From the NCBI RefSeq assembly GCF_000973625.1, contig NZ_CP007501.1, forward strand, positions 1,116,001 to 1,180,000: DNA of 64,000 bases, in the 5' to 3' direction. The notes beneath the pieces are model-generated. The model saw only the letters and a list, made by a program, of their open reading frames with translations. It was not told the DNA's origin and searched no databases. A program made the translations under genes and the position numbers. The number at the start of each line of letters is the position of its first letter. The first letter of the stretch is position 1. Origin of the DNA: Polynucleobacter duraquae (lineage in GTDB: Bacteria > Pseudomonadota > Gammaproteobacteria > Burkholderiales > Burkholderiaceae). Below, one piece after another: positions 27,282 through 38,154 of the stretch.

Positions 27282-29684
27282 TTATTTACGACGCGCTTTA
27301 GTACTGCGAACAGGTGGTTTGGTACCAGCAGGCTTGCCGGCAGGTCTTGTGGGCTTACCAGACTTCGCAACTTTACTTGCGGTGCGCCCAGCTTGATTCT
27401 TGGATTGATTTGCACCAAGGTTACCAGCAGATTTAGCAGCATTGACGTTCACACCAGCATGCTTCTGCGGCTCTTTACTTCCAGGGCGGCCTTTTTTAGG
27501 TGCAGCTTTTTTATTGGGTCTACCGGTATCGCTAGCCAATATGATTTGACGACGATTGGTAGTGCCGCCTGGCTCTAAGCCAACTGATTTCACCAGGCTA
27601 AATTCAATCTTACGCGCATCTAGATCGACTCGACTGACTAAAACGTGTACCCGATCACCTAAGCGATAACGAATACCCGTTCTCTCGCCACGCAATTCTT
27701 GACGGGCTTCATCGTGCTGGAAGTAATCACCGCCCAGTTCAGTCACATGGATCATGCCCTCTACAAAGAGATTTTCTAATTGTATGAACAAACCAAATGT
27801 AGCTACCCCAGTAACCGTACCAGCATATTCTTGCCCCAAATGATCGCGCATGTAATAGCACTTGAGCCAAGCCTCTACATCACGGGATGCTTCATCAGCA
27901 CGGCGCTCATTCGATGAGCAATGCACACCCAATTGACCCCAAATAGGCATTGCCGCATTAGCGCCCTTAGGCAATTTAGGCAATCGCGTACCGTTAGCTG
28001 CAGCCTCCTTTGCATCGCTATGAGATTTCTTAGCATTCACAGCATTTTCGCGACCTTTACCTTTGCGCGGCAGAGTGAGATTTAAGGGAACTGTTGGGGG
28101 CAATACTGGCGTGTAAGGTTTCTTAGCAAGAATTGCTTTGATGACACGATGCGTTAAGAGATCAGGGTATCGACGAATCGGACTTGTGAAATGCGAATAT
28201 GCGGGATACGCAAGACCAAAGTGACCTTCGTTATCTGGCTGGTACATGGCTTGCTGCATAGAACGTAAAACAACCGACTGCAACATATTGGCATCGGGAC
28301 GCTCTTTGATTTCACGCATGAGCTTGGCATAGTCTTTTGGTTTCGGCTTTTCGCCGCCGCCCAAAGATAAGCCAGAGGTACGTAAAACCTGGCGCAAAGT
28401 CATCAATCTTTCTTCGGAAGGCTCACCGTGTACACGGTAGAGACTGAGATGCTTATTTTTATCAATGAAATCAGCAGCGCAGACATTTGCTGTCAACATA
28501 CATTCTTCAATCAAGCGATGCGCGTCGTTACGCAAACGAGGTTCAATACGCAAAATCTTGCCTAACTCATTACTGATGATTTGAGTTTCGGTTGTTTCAA
28601 ACTCGATAGCGCCACGTTTTTGGCGTGCGTCTAGCAATATTTTGTACAGGGAATAAAGATTGGTCAGCAGAGGCCTGAACTGAGCAAAACGAGTTGCCTC
28701 AGGACCTTTGCTATTAGAGAGAATCTCCCAAACCGTATCGTATGTAAAGCGCTGCGCAGAATGCATGACAGCGGGATAAAACTGGTAAGCCAAAACAACG
28801 CCACTTTGATCCACTACCGAGTCACAGACCATGCACAAACGATCAACATCAGGATTCAACGAGCAAAGACCATTAGAGATCTTCTCCGGCAGCATCGGTA
28901 TTACCCGTCTTGGGAAATACACTGAGGTTGCACGCAGAAGTCCCTCATCATCCAAAGGATGTCCTGGCTTGACATAATGAGATACATCAGCAATCGCGAC
29001 AATTAGGCGCCAGGCCTTAATCTTGCCGAACATAAGCGGCTCGCAATATACCGCATCATCAAAGTCACGCGCATCAGCACCATCAATAGTAACCAAAGGA
29101 ACATCGCGCAAATCCACGCGACCTTCCAGATCCGATTGCCTAACAGTGTCGGGCAAGGCCTCTGCTTCTTTTTTTGCTGCTGCTGAAAATTCGTGGGGCA
29201 CGCCATATTTACGAACGGCGATTTCGATTTCCATACCAGGATCATCAATTTCACCCAAAACTTCGATAACACGACCAACGGCTTGACGGTAGCTATCTGG
29301 ATAGTCAATGATCTCGACACTGACGACCTGACCTAATTTGGCGTTACCCTGACCTTTTGGTGGAATCAAAATATCGTGACCAATACGCTTGTCTTCCGGC
29401 GCAACAATCAACACGCCATTCTCATTTAAGAGACGTCCGATAACTACTTTATTAGCATGCAAAATGACATCGACGATCTGACCTTCTGGACGACCGCGCC
29501 GATCTGTTCCTAATACTCTGACATTAACCCTATCTGCATGCATGACGCGGGACATTTCTCTTTCAGAAAGAAAAATATCTTCACCACCGTCATCTGGGAT
29601 GACAAATCCAAATCCATCTCGGTGACCCTGGACTGTACCCAAACGGTCAGCCTCTCGTGGCACCAAGTTTTTTGCTTTACGCAT
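27282..29684 (-). CDS. rnr: Ribonuclease R
   Basis: Processive 3'-5' exoribonuclease that degrades structured RNA. The 800 residues include cold-shock domains (GTVQGHRDGFGFVIPDDGGE), the RNB catalytic domain with the acidic cluster in TIDGADARDFDDAVYCE, an S1 domain (GTVTGVATFGLFIQL) and a Lys/Arg-rich tail. The N-terminal helix-turn-helix of E. coli RNase R is missing: TAA stands directly before the ATG in frame, and AAGGAATTAA supports this start. A basic, low-complexity stretch of about 50 residues interrupts the region just before the conserved GVHCSSNERRADEA. Followed by rlmB. Confidence 0.94.
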   Translation of the reverse strand: MRKAKNLVPREADRLGTVQGHRDGFGFVIPDDGGEDIFLSEREMSRVMHADRVNVRVLGTDRRGRPEGQIVDVILHANKVVIGRLLNENGVLIVAPEDKRIGHDILIPPKGQGNAKLGQVVSVEIIDYPDSYRQAVGRVIEVLGEIDDPGMEIEIAVRKYGVPHEFSAAAKKEAEALPDTVRQSDLEGRVDLRDVPLVTIDGADARDFDDAVYCEPLMFGKIKAWRLIVAIADVSHYVKPGHPLDDEGLLRATSVYFPRRVIPMLPEKISNGLCSLNPDVDRLCMVCDSVVDQSGVVLAYQFYPAVMHSAQRFTYDTVWEILSNSKGPEATRFAQFRPLLTNLYSLYKILLDARQKRGAIEFETTETQIISNELGKILRIEPRLRNDAHRLIEECMLTANVCAADFIDKNKHLSLYRVHGEPSEERLMTLRQVLRTSGLSLGGGEKPKPKDYAKLMREIKERPDANMLQSVVLRSMQQAMYQPDNEGHFGLAYPAYSHFTSPIRRYPDLLTHRVIKAILAKKPYTPVLPPTVPLNLTLPRKGKGRENAVNAKKSHSDAKEAAANGTRLPKLPKGANAAMPIWGQLGVHCSSNERRADEASRDVEAWLKCYYMRDHLGQEYAGTVTGVATFGLFIQLENLFVEGMIHVTELGGDYFQHDEARQELRGERTGIRYRLGDRVHVLVSRVDLDARKIEFSLVKSVGLEPGGTTNRRQIILASDTGRPNKKAAPKKGRPGSKEPQKHAGVNVNAAKSAGNLGANQSKNQAGRTASKVAKSGKPTRPAGKPAGTKPPVRSTKARRK

Positions 29685-29814
29685 TTAATTCCTTCGGCAA
29701 TACATGCCTTATATTTCAATGAAAATTCTGAATTAGCCTACTGTATCAAACCATCAAGTCTGAAGGGTGAAAGGCCAAAACAAGTGAAGAGGTGGGCCAG
29801 AAGGCGCATACCTT

Positions 29815-29820
29815 TATAAT
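29815..29820 (+). promoter_or_regulatory. -10 element of tRNA-Leu
   Basis: Perfect TATAAT 8 bases before the mature tRNA 5' end, implying a 5' leader of only a few bases. No convincing -35 box is visible at 17 bases. Confidence 0.5.
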
Positions 29821-29828
29821 AACGGCAT

Positions 29829-29915
29829 GCCCAGGTGGCGAAATTGGTAGACGCACCAGCTTCAGGTGCTGGCGATCGTAAGGTTGTGGGGGTTCGAGTC
29901 CCTTCCTGGGCACCA
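29829..29915 (+). tRNA. tRNA-Leu (anticodon CAG)
   Basis: Cloverleaf read by hand: acceptor arms GCCCAGG and CCTGGGC, D loop containing AATTGGTAGA, anticodon stem CCAGC/GCTGG around TTCAGGT (anticodon CAG, codon CTG), a long variable arm as in class II tRNAs, T loop GTTCGAGTC, and an encoded ACCA end (29912-29915). It is divergent from rnr. Confidence 0.96.
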
Positions 29916-30075
29916 AACAAGGTTTAACAGGGCTCTGCGCCTGAAAATACAAGACCATTTTAAAGAAAACTGGCCATTTCTACATAAAAATACATAAAGT
30001 CTATATGGGGACGTCTTTCATAAATACAAGCCCCATTTAGGCTTCCACATTCAGGCATGTATTAATACGCAAATA
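29916..30075. other. Non-coding stretch after tRNA-Leu
   Basis: AT-rich spacer between the tRNA and the tautomerase gene. It contains a short direct repeat TACATAAA (about 29980-29998). I see no gene, no integrase and no second copy of the tRNA 3' end. Confidence 0.5.
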
Positions 30076-30258
30076 TTAATCACTCCATAACTTGCCTGCA
30101 GTCGCCCAATCTGATTTCTTAACGTCCCGATAAATAACATCCACTGATTCAGCGCTGCATCCCATAATTTTCACCGCAGCTTCCGTAATTGCCTTAGCGT
30201 ACTCGCGCTTGACCTCATCGCTGCGACCCTCAAATATTTGAATTTGAATTAATGGCAT
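30076..30258 (-). CDS. 4-oxalocrotonate tautomerase family protein
   Basis: Small enzyme of 60 residues with the catalytic N-terminal proline exposed after Met removal (MPLIQIQIFEGRSDEVKREY). The length and the beta-alpha-beta pattern fit the 4-OT family, whose members form hexamers and tautomerise enol acids. A good ribosome site (AGGAGAT) precedes the ATG. It lies 9 bases after the class II aldolase gene, so both are probably one transcript. The substrate is unknown. Confidence 0.88.
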   Translation of the reverse strand: MPLIQIQIFEGRSDEVKREYAKAITEAAVKIMGCSAESVDVIYRDVKKSDWATAGKLWSD

Positions 30259-30267
30259 AGATATCTC

Positions 30268-31029
30268 CTATTCACTATTTTTTAATAAACCTAGATAAGC
30301 TGGCCACTCCATCTGACCTTCCTCATCACCATCACTGCATAATTGCTCGTAAGTCATCCTGCAAATTGCCGGATCGGGAATTATTAATCCTTCTGCCGCA
30401 CCCGCCAGTATTTGAATTTTGCAGGCCTTATCTAATACATCCATCAAATAAAACGCCTGTTGAATACTGACACCACAGATGATGCTGCCGTGATTTTCTA
30501 ACAATAAAGCCTTTTTATCTCCAAGAGCAGATATGAGTCCCGCTTGCTCAGACGCTGATAAGGCCAGCCCTTGATAGTGATGCCTTTCAATATCGCTATA
30601 GAACCGTAAGGCATGCTGTGACAGTGGTAATAAACCTTGCTTTTGTGCAGAGATCGCAATGACGGAATCAACGTGCAAATGCAGTACACATGCTGCATCT
30701 GACCTGGCCGTATGTACTGCCCCATGAATAGCAAAACCAGATTTGTTCACTGGCCCTATGCCCGAGATAATTTCTCCATCAAGGTTCACCTTGACTAAAT
30801 TTTCTGGGGCTACTTCATCAAAGCGCAAACCAAATTGATTGATGAGATAGGCACCCTCTTCATTTGGAACAGAAGCTGAAATATGGGTATAGATACCATC
30901 GTCCCACCCCTTCATCGCAGCGAGACGATATGCTGCAGCTAAATTGATTCGAACTTCTTCTTCAGTCTCGTTGCGATACTTGAACTTGACGTCATCAATG
31001 GCGTTATGGGGATGTAATTTATCCGTCAT
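30268..31029 (-). CDS. Class II aldolase/adducin family protein
   Basis: Cytoplasmic protein of 253 residues with the class II aldolase fold. Metal-binding residues are visible as HLHVD and LLENHGSI, and the N-terminal AAAYRLAAMKGWDDGIYTHIS is typical of the adducin-like group. Members cleave sugar phosphates or act on other hydroxy-carbonyl compounds. Next to a tautomerase gene, it may serve breakdown of a small acid or sugar derivative; this is inference. Confidence 0.85.
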   Translation of the reverse strand: MTDKLHPHNAIDDVKFKYRNETEEEVRINLAAAYRLAAMKGWDDGIYTHISASVPNEEGAYLINQFGLRFDEVAPENLVKVNLDGEIISGIGPVNKSGFAIHGAVHTARSDAACVLHLHVDSVIAISAQKQGLLPLSQHALRFYSDIERHHYQGLALSASEQAGLISALGDKKALLLENHGSIICGVSIQQAFYLMDVLDKACKIQILAGAAEGLIIPDPAICRMTYEQLCSDGDEEGQMEWPAYLGLLKNSE

Positions 31030-31070
31030 AAAACATATTCTCGCTGTTGTCCTGGCGTCATATTAAAAAG

Positions 31071-31568
31071 CTAGAGCCCCATAGATCGATGCAAAATCTT
31101 GGGTTTCATTTCTTCCCAAAGACCTTCAAACTCTTCCGCCCTATCTTCGGACAGCTCAATCGGCGCAAACAGTCCACTAAAGAAGATTGTCTTTTTGGGA
31201 GCCAGAATCTTTTCAAACTCAGTTAATCCAACCGGCTTATCATCAACATCCCGCGTTAATTGGGCGGAGCACACAATTGCTTGTGCGTCGTCCTGATCAA
31301 TTACTGCAAACTCAATGAGTTGTTGAGACTTCTCTAGGATCACTAAAGTTCCACGCGCATAACAAACTGCCTCATGCTCTTGCACGATATAAGACAAAAA
31401 TTGATTTTCTTCTTCCGCATTCATACGCAAGTCGTCAATAAAAAAGAGGTATTGACTCCCTTCTCCATTGACTAAGGTAAAGACTTTAGGAATCACCCCA
31501 TGCCCTAAGGCAAGATTACGGTAATAAGAAGAAAGTTCAACAGCGATGTTTTCGGCAAAAAGATGCAT
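31071..31568 (-). CDS. Conserved-looking protein of unknown function
   Basis: A 165-residue soluble acidic protein I do not recognise. It has alternating beta-like stretches (QYLFFIDDLRM, EAVCYARGTLVILEKS, LIEFAVIDQDDAQAIVCSA) and a charged C-terminal helix (DRAEEFEGLWEEMKPKI). There is no signal peptide or membrane helix. It stands 41 bases upstream of the class II aldolase gene and 24 bases downstream of the dienelactone hydrolase gene, all in the same direction, so probably in one operon. Confidence 0.7.
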   Translation of the reverse strand: MHLFAENIAVELSSYYRNLALGHGVIPKVFTLVNGEGSQYLFFIDDLRMNAEEENQFLSYIVQEHEAVCYARGTLVILEKSQQLIEFAVIDQDDAQAIVCSAQLTRDVDDKPVGLTEFEKILAPKKTIFFSGLFAPIELSEDRAEEFEGLWEEMKPKILHRSMGL

Positions 31569-31592
31569 AGGATAAATCTGTAAATAAGGCGC

Positions 31593-32282
31593 TTATAGAG
31601 TGAGCTGAGTTTTTAAGAAATGCATCGTGCGCTCCCACGCCAAATCAGCAGCAGCTGGGTTGTATTGCAATGGTGGCAGACCTCTAGCATCTGACTTTGG
31701 ATTAGCAAAAGCATGCTTGGCGTCATAGCGCTCGAAATCATAAGTCACTCCAGCTGCTTTCAACTTTTCTTCCAGTTGATCTACTCCAGCAATCAAGAAA
31801 AAATCATCATGCAGCGCCCAGTGTGCCAACATCGGCTTTTTGATAGCTACTGCATCAACATACTCCAGCGGAGGGTAGCCATACCAAACCACCGTGCCAT
31901 CGCATTCCGGAACAAGGCCGGCCGACAGAACTGTGAGCGCCCCACCCATACAAAAACCGGTGACAGCAACTTTAGAGCTACCCGTTGCCTTGAGATACTG
32001 AACAGCACCGCGGATATCTTGACTGGCAGCATCACCAAAATTCAGATCATTCATGAGGTGCTCTGCTTCATTTGCTTCCAAAGCGAGCTTACCTCGATAA
32101 AGATCCGGGACTAGAGCACGATATCCTGCTTTTGCTAAACGGTTAGCAACATTTTTAATCTCATCATCAAGGCCCCACCACTCTTGAATCACCACCACAC
32201 CCGGAGCATTAGTCGGATTGGCCGGCTCAATTAAATAGGCCTCTACTGAATTACCATCTGGTCTCTTAAATGAAATCATCAC
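31593..32282 (-). CDS. Dienelactone hydrolase family protein
   Basis: Alpha/beta hydrolase of 229 residues. The catalytic triad of the family is visible: nucleophile Cys in VAVTGFCMGG, Asp in LAHWALHDDF, and His in RYDAKHAFANP. The N-terminal VVIQEWWGLDDEIK is the family signature with the conserved Glu. Dienelactone hydrolases act in chlorocatechol breakdown, but many homologues have other ester substrates. It is probably the first gene of the four-gene accessory cluster ending with the tautomerase. Confidence 0.9.
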   Translation of the reverse strand: MMISFKRPDGNSVEAYLIEPANPTNAPGVVVIQEWWGLDDEIKNVANRLAKAGYRALVPDLYRGKLALEANEAEHLMNDLNFGDAASQDIRGAVQYLKATGSSKVAVTGFCMGGALTVLSAGLVPECDGTVVWYGYPPLEYVDAVAIKKPMLAHWALHDDFFLIAGVDQLEEKLKAAGVTYDFERYDAKHAFANPKSDARGLPPLQYNPAAADLAWERTMHFLKTQLTL

Positions 32283-32427
32283 AATCTTTCTTTTTAAATA
32301 AATTCGGTTTAATACGCTTGTTTATCCTTGTGAATATAGCCCGCCTAGCAGAAAGTAAGCAAGCTGCGTAATCAGGGTGGGTTTTTATAGGCAGAAGCTG
32401 CAATTGCTAAGAATAAGGTGTATCATT

Positions 32428-32439
32428 AGGGTTAACCCT
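32428..32439. promoter_or_regulatory. Perfect 12-bp palindrome before the small-protein gene
   Basis: AGGGTTAACCCT, ending one base before the AAGGAG ribosome site of the 51-aa gene. It could be an operator or an RNA hairpin that hides the ribosome site. Confidence 0.4.
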
Positions 32440-32452
32440 TAAGGAGCTCACC

Positions 32453-32608
32453 ATGGCACATTCAAACTCAGTTCAATTTCAACAAACATCCGCTATTAGC
32501 TTTAAGCCTTTTTTAGCAATTAAAGACTTCTTTGTCTTATTGGCGACTGCTTTTAGTGAAGCGAAAGTGATGGAGCAAAAATCACGTAGAACTAGTGGAA
32601 ATTGGTAA
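32453..32608 (+). CDS. Small protein of 51 residues
   Basis: ATG preceded by AAGGAG at 32441-32446 with ideal spacing and followed by an intrinsic terminator 56 bases after the stop, so it is a complete single-gene unit. The protein begins MAHSNSVQFQQTSAISFKPF, has a hydrophobic/amphipathic helix (FFVLLATAFSEA) and a basic tail ending in KSRRTSGNW. It faintly resembles DUF1127-like small proteins in layout, not in motif. I do not recognise a family. Divergent from the dienelactone hydrolase gene. Confidence 0.7.
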   Translation: MAHSNSVQFQQTSAISFKPFLAIKDFFVLLATAFSEAKVMEQKSRRTSGNW

Positions 32609-32663
32609 TTTATTGCTGATTTAGCACTGTTTTAGGCCATTTTTGGTCATTTATTAAAAAATT

Positions 32664-32694
32664 AGCCTCTGCATTTTGGAGGCTTTTTCTTTAT
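32664..32694 (+). terminator. Rho-independent terminator of the small-protein gene
   Basis: AGCCTC, a nine-base loop, GAGGCT and a T-rich tract. Confidence 0.85.
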
Positions 32695-32705
32695 CAAAAG
32701 CGTCC

Positions 32706-33209
32706 CTAGCGCAAAATGTAATAGCCATACACACAGCGTGACCCACCCCGAGAAGGATTGTGGGTATCTTGGATAACCCCATCAATGACAGCAGTTAGGT
32801 GCTTAGAAACTTTCACAATTAATCTGCCCGAGGGTAGCTCATTTGCCAGTAAGTGCACTTTACAGCCAGCCCCAACCTGCATTGTAGGAACCCACTCAAA
32901 CCCATGGGACAGAATGTAATCATGAAATACATTGCGATGATTGCCGTTACGGGGTGAGGCACCCTTAGCATTGAGCCGTCTAGCCAACTTATCATTTCTT
33001 TGATCGGCATAGGCTGCATTAGCAGCACGAAGATCTTTGTAAACCTGCAAATAAGGTAAATGGGCAGCAATAGCAATCGCCCGAACGACACAGTCACCAG
33101 CCCCACCTTTGAAACCTGCAAGCGCTCTACCTCCATCATTCACTTGAAAGCCTAGCTCTTGGCCACGAGCATGAGATGGTCTGGTGAAAAGGTTTAAGAA
33201 ACTAAACAT
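32706..33209 (-). CDS. Small papain-like cysteine peptidase-like protein
   Basis: A 167-residue protein with GAGDCVVRAIAIA near residue 36, where the Cys would be the nucleophile, and a downstream His in SKHLTAVIDGVIQDTH with a following Asp/Asn. This Cys-His-Asn order recalls small papain-fold proteins found in phages and bacteria, including those starting with a GDCVxRA motif. There is no signal peptide. Proteolytic activity is inference. It lies between the glcB terminator and the small-protein gene, apparently as a single gene. Confidence 0.6.
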   Translation of the reverse strand: MFSFLNLFTRPSHARGQELGFQVNDGGRALAGFKGGAGDCVVRAIAIAAHLPYLQVYKDLRAANAAYADQRNDKLARRLNAKGASPRNGNHRNVFHDYILSHGFEWVPTMQVGAGCKVHLLANELPSGRLIVKVSKHLTAVIDGVIQDTHNPSRGGSRCVYGYYILR

Positions 33210-33240
33210 AGAGTGCTTGAATGATTAGGTAAGCTCTGAC

Positions 33241-33279
33241 AAAAAGAAAAAAAATGGACTTGCCTTTCGACAAATCCAT
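33241..33279 (-). terminator. glcB: Rho-independent terminator of malate synthase gene
   Basis: On the minus strand ATGGATTTG and CAAGTCCAT pair over nine positions around an eight-base loop, followed by a run of eight T and more T-rich sequence. Confidence 0.85.
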
Positions 33280-33302
33280 TCTCATTGGCTACTCACTTCA
33301 GA

Positions 33303-35519
33303 TTACTTTGCTTGTGCCTGCTTAACCTTCAAACGCCACGCATGCAGCAATGGCTCGGTATACCCGTTTGGCTGCTCAAGACCCTTAAAGATCAGATCAC
33401 TTGCAGCTTGAAAGGCATATGAATCCTTATAGTTTGGCATCATTGGCTTGTAGAGGGGATCATCAGCATTTTGACCATCAACAATGCTGGCCATTCTTTG
33501 CATAGCTTCCTCAACTTCTGCCTTAGTTACATACTTATGTAGTAACCAATTAGCAATGTGCTGACTAGAAATACGCAATGTTGCGCGATCTTCCATTAAG
33601 CCTACGTTATAAATATCAGGCACCTTAGAGCAACCAACACCTTGGTCAATCCAGCGAACTACATAACCCAAAATACCTTGGCAATTATTATTCAGGGATT
33701 CGCGAATCTCCTCTTTAGTCCAATCAGGATAGAGCGCAATTGGTACAGTCAGGAGATCATCGGTTAAAGCCTCATATTCAGCTGCAGTATCTTGTTTCTC
33801 CATCTCTTCTTGGATCTTGGCCACATCGACCTGATGATAATGAATTGCGTGCAAAGTAGCGGCAGTAGGTGATGGCACCCAAGCGGTATTGGCTCCAGCT
33901 TGAGGATGTGCAGCTTTTTGCTCAACCATCTCTTTCATGAGATCTGGCGCAGGCCACATGCCCTTACCAATCTGTGCGCGACCACGTAGACCGCAATCTA
34001 AGCCTGCCAACACATTACGGCGCTCATATGCTCCAAACCATTTGGCAATCTTCATCCTACCTTTGCGAACCATGGCGCCACCATACATACCGGTATGCAT
34101 CTCATCACCAGTGCGGTCTAAGAAGCCAGTATTAATAAAGGCCACGCGAGCACCAGCTGCAGCAATAGCAGCTTTAATGTTGACGCTCATACGGCGCTCT
34201 TCATCCATGATGCCCAACTTGACTGTGTTCTCTGGCAAGCCAAGTAATTTCTCAACCCGACCAAAGAGCTCGCCAGCAAACGCTACTTCTTCTGCGCTGT
34301 GCATTTTTGGCTTCACAATATAGACAGAGCCTTTACGAGTATTACCAATAGTTTGAGTCGCTGGGCGATTGATGTCATATAGAGCAATTAATACCGTCAC
34401 GACTGCATCTAAGATGCCTTCGTAGATTTCTTTACCATCGCCAGTAATGATGGCTGGGTTAGTCATCAAGTGACCAACGTTACGGAGAAACAAGAGTGAT
34501 CGCCCATGCAAAGTAACAATGCCGTCTTTAGCATTGACTGCGCCAATACCTGCAGTGTAATTACGATCTGCATTGAGTTTACGAGTAAAGGTCTTGCCAC
34601 CTTTGCTCACTTCTTCAACCAAGGTACCCTTGAGAATGCCTAACCAATTCTCATAAGCAAGCACTTTGTCATCGCCATCAACAACTGCTACTGAGTCTTC
34701 TAGGTCCAAAATGGTTGAGAGCGCAGCTTCAAGCACCACGTCGTTTACTCCAGCTGGATCAGAAGCGCCAATGGTTTTAGTCTTATCAATTTGGATATCA
34801 ATATGAATGCCATGATTGCGCAATAAAACAGATGATGGCGCAGAGGCATCGCCCTGGTAACCAACAAACTGCTTATCATCCGTCAAGCCCGTTGTGCTAC
34901 CGTCTTTTAGTTTCACAGACAGTTTTTTGTCAACAACGCTATAGGCAACTACATCGTCATAAGAGGCTTTAGCCAAAGGAGCAGCTTGATCTAAAAACTG
35001 ACGTGCGTAGGCAACTACCTTAGCACCACGAATTGGGTTGTAAGCTCCCGCTTTAGTAGCGCCATCTTCTTCAGAGATCACGTCTGTGCCGTACAGAGCA
35101 TCATACAAAGAGCCCCAACGCGCATTTGCCGCATTTAATGCATAGCGTGCATTGAGCACCGGAACAACCAGCTGAGGACCGGCTTGGAGAGCCAGCTCAT
35201 CATCCACATTCTGAGTAGTCGCCAAAACTTTAGCAGGCACATCATCGATATAACCAATTTCTTTCAGATACTTGCGATAAGCAGGCATATCTTTGATTGG
35301 TCCAGGATTAGCTTGATGCCATTTATCTAAATCCAATTGCAAGCGATCGCGCTTGGCTAGCAATGCTTCATTTTTTGGGCTCAGATCTTTAACGATCTCG
35401 TCAAAACCTTTCCAAAAGTCTGCGCTTTTGATGCCCGTGCCAGGCAAGACTTTATCTTCGATAAAACGGTAAAGCGGTGTAGCTACTTGAAGGCTATTAC
35501 ATTGTGTACGTGCTGTCAT
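33303..35519 (-). CDS. glcB: Malate synthase G
   Basis: Condenses glyoxylate with acetyl-CoA to malate in the glyoxylate bypass. The 738 residues fit isoform G (about 725). Family hallmarks include [29 protein letters not shown] [60 protein letters not shown] and the catalytic-region [17 protein letters not shown] chose the Met at 35519 ([10 protein letters not shown]); the frame extends to 35537. It lies 61 bases after purA on the same strand and ends at a strong terminator. Confidence 0.96.
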   Translation of the reverse strand: MTARTQCNSLQVATPLYRFIEDKVLPGTGIKSADFWKGFDEIVKDLSPKNEALLAKRDRLQLDLDKWHQANPGPIKDMPAYRKYLKEIGYIDDVPAKVLATTQNVDDELALQAGPQLVVPVLNARYALNAANARWGSLYDALYGTDVISEEDGATKAGAYNPIRGAKVVAYARQFLDQAAPLAKASYDDVVAYSVVDKKLSVKLKDGSTTGLTDDKQFVGYQGDASAPSSVLLRNHGIHIDIQIDKTKTIGASDPAGVNDVVLEAALSTILDLEDSVAVVDGDDKVLAYENWLGILKGTLVEEVSKGGKTFTRKLNADRNYTAGIGAVNAKDGIVTLHGRSLLFLRNVGHLMTNPAIITGDGKEIYEGILDAVVTVLIALYDINRPATQTIGNTRKGSVYIVKPKMHSAEEVAFAGELFGRVEKLLGLPENTVKLGIMDEERRMSVNIKAAIAAAGARVAFINTGFLDRTGDEMHTGMYGGAMVRKGRMKIAKWFGAYERRNVLAGLDCGLRGRAQIGKGMWPAPDLMKEMVEQKAAHPQAGANTAWVPSPTAATLHAIHYHQVDVAKIQEEMEKQDTAAEYEALTDDLLTVPIALYPDWTKEEIRESLNNNCQGILGYVVRWIDQGVGCSKVPDIYNVGLMEDRATLRISSQHIANWLLHKYVTKAEVEEAMQRMASIVDGQNADDPLYKPMMPNYKDSYAFQAASDLIFKGLEQPNGYTEPLLHAWRLKVKQAQAK

Positions 35520-35580
35520 TTCTAAATCCCAAAGCAAATGTGTAAATTAAATATAAAAAGTTGAAAAAGGAAGTGCTTTA

Positions 35581-36948
<1,368 letters not shown>

Positions 36949-36972
36949 TTAGTGTGTTGTTAATAAAGCCGA

Positions 36973-38136
36973 TTACTTCTTTTTTACCACCCATGCACTA
37001 TCTTGCCTTACTAACTCACGATCACAAAGATATTCGGCGGTTTCTACATCATCACCGCCAAGCGCTTGGATGACTACTTCACCAGCAACGCGTAACTCGG
37101 CAATCTTGCTAGCCAAGCCGGCCTCCAAAGTCCAAGGCGCTACGATGGCAGGTTTTCTTTGCGCTAAAGGCGCAAGATTAGCCAAGGTCAACAAATCCAT
37201 TGAAAAGCCAGTCGCAGGACGGGAGCGTCCAAATGCCTGACCAACGTGATCGTATCTGCCGCCTCTCGCAATTGGCTGTGGCAACTGATCAACATAAGCC
37301 GCAAACATCACACCGCTGTGATATTGGTATCCGCGCAAATCCGCCAGATCGATACTGAGCTCAACATTGACTTTGAATGCATTGGTTGCTGCAGCTAAAT
37401 TTTCTAATTGCGCCAAGGCCTCGTCAATCAAGGGATGTTTCGGCAAAGACTTTCTAGCGTCAGCCAATACTTGCGCACAGGGGCCGTTTAATTCAGTAAG
37501 AGCCATGAGGGCTTGCGCAGACTTGGTCGGTAAGCATTGAGACCAAATCGCCAAGCGTGGGCGATCTTTACTTTGCAACAAGCTATACAGAGCCTCAACT
37601 TCACCCTTATCTTTAACTTGCCCATCTAGAATGCCTTCAAGCACGCCCGCATGCGAAAGATCAAGGTAGACCTTATTCAGTCCAGCCACACGCAAAGTTT
37701 CTAGCAGTAAAGAAACTGCCTCGAAATCCGCTTCCCATGTAGCGCATCCATATATCTCTGCACCCAGTTGTAATTCCTCGCGAGCAGAACTCCCTACCGG
37801 AGTACGAGCATGAGCAACAGAGCCCGCATAGCAAAGGCGGGTTACACCTTTACGATTGAGTAAGTGCGCATCAATGCGAGCAACTTGCGGAGTCATGTCA
37901 GCACGCAGGCCCAATGTACGACCAGACAACTGATCAACCAATTTAAATGTTTGTAAATTCAGATCTGAACCAGTGCCAGTCAGCAAAGAATCTAGGAACT
38001 CCAATATAGGCGGAGCAACTAGTTCATAGCCATAGGATTGATACAAATCCAAAATGGCGCGACGCAGTGTTTCAACCTTGCGAGCCTCGGCTGGCAAAAC
38101 ATCAGCAATATATTCAGGAAGTAACCAGCGATTCAT
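36973..38136 (-). CDS. hisZ: ATP phosphoribosyltransferase regulatory subunit
   Basis: Histidyl-tRNA-synthetase paralogue of 387 residues that lacks the anticodon-binding domain and activates the short form of HisG in histidine synthesis. Visible: class II synthetase-like motif 2 region [17 protein letters not shown] and [24 protein letters not shown] true hisS is encoded separately at about 46 kb, which supports this assignment. Start at [10 protein letters not shown]. It lies between hflC and purA. Confidence 0.94.
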   Translation of the reverse strand: MNRWLLPEYIADVLPAEARKVETLRRAILDLYQSYGYELVAPPILEFLDSLLTGTGSDLNLQTFKLVDQLSGRTLGLRADMTPQVARIDAHLLNRKGVTRLCYAGSVAHARTPVGSSAREELQLGAEIYGCATWEADFEAVSLLLETLRVAGLNKVYLDLSHAGVLEGILDGQVKDKGEVEALYSLLQSKDRPRLAIWSQCLPTKSAQALMALTELNGPCAQVLADARKSLPKHPLIDEALAQLENLAAATNAFKVNVELSIDLADLRGYQYHSGVMFAAYVDQLPQPIARGGRYDHVGQAFGRSRPATGFSMDLLTLANLAPLAQRKPAIVAPWTLEAGLASKIAELRVAGEVVIQALGGDDVETAEYLCDRELVRQDSAWVVKKK

Positions 38137-38154
38137 GATTTGCAACATTCACTC

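Noticed and set aside
29738..29958. Reading frames on the minus strand across tRNA-Leu
   Set aside because: They are antisense to the tRNA and have no start signal or family resemblance.
29978..30000. Attachment site repeat after tRNA-Leu
   Set aside because: The TACATAAA pair is only a short AT-rich direct repeat and does not copy the tRNA end; no integrase is near.
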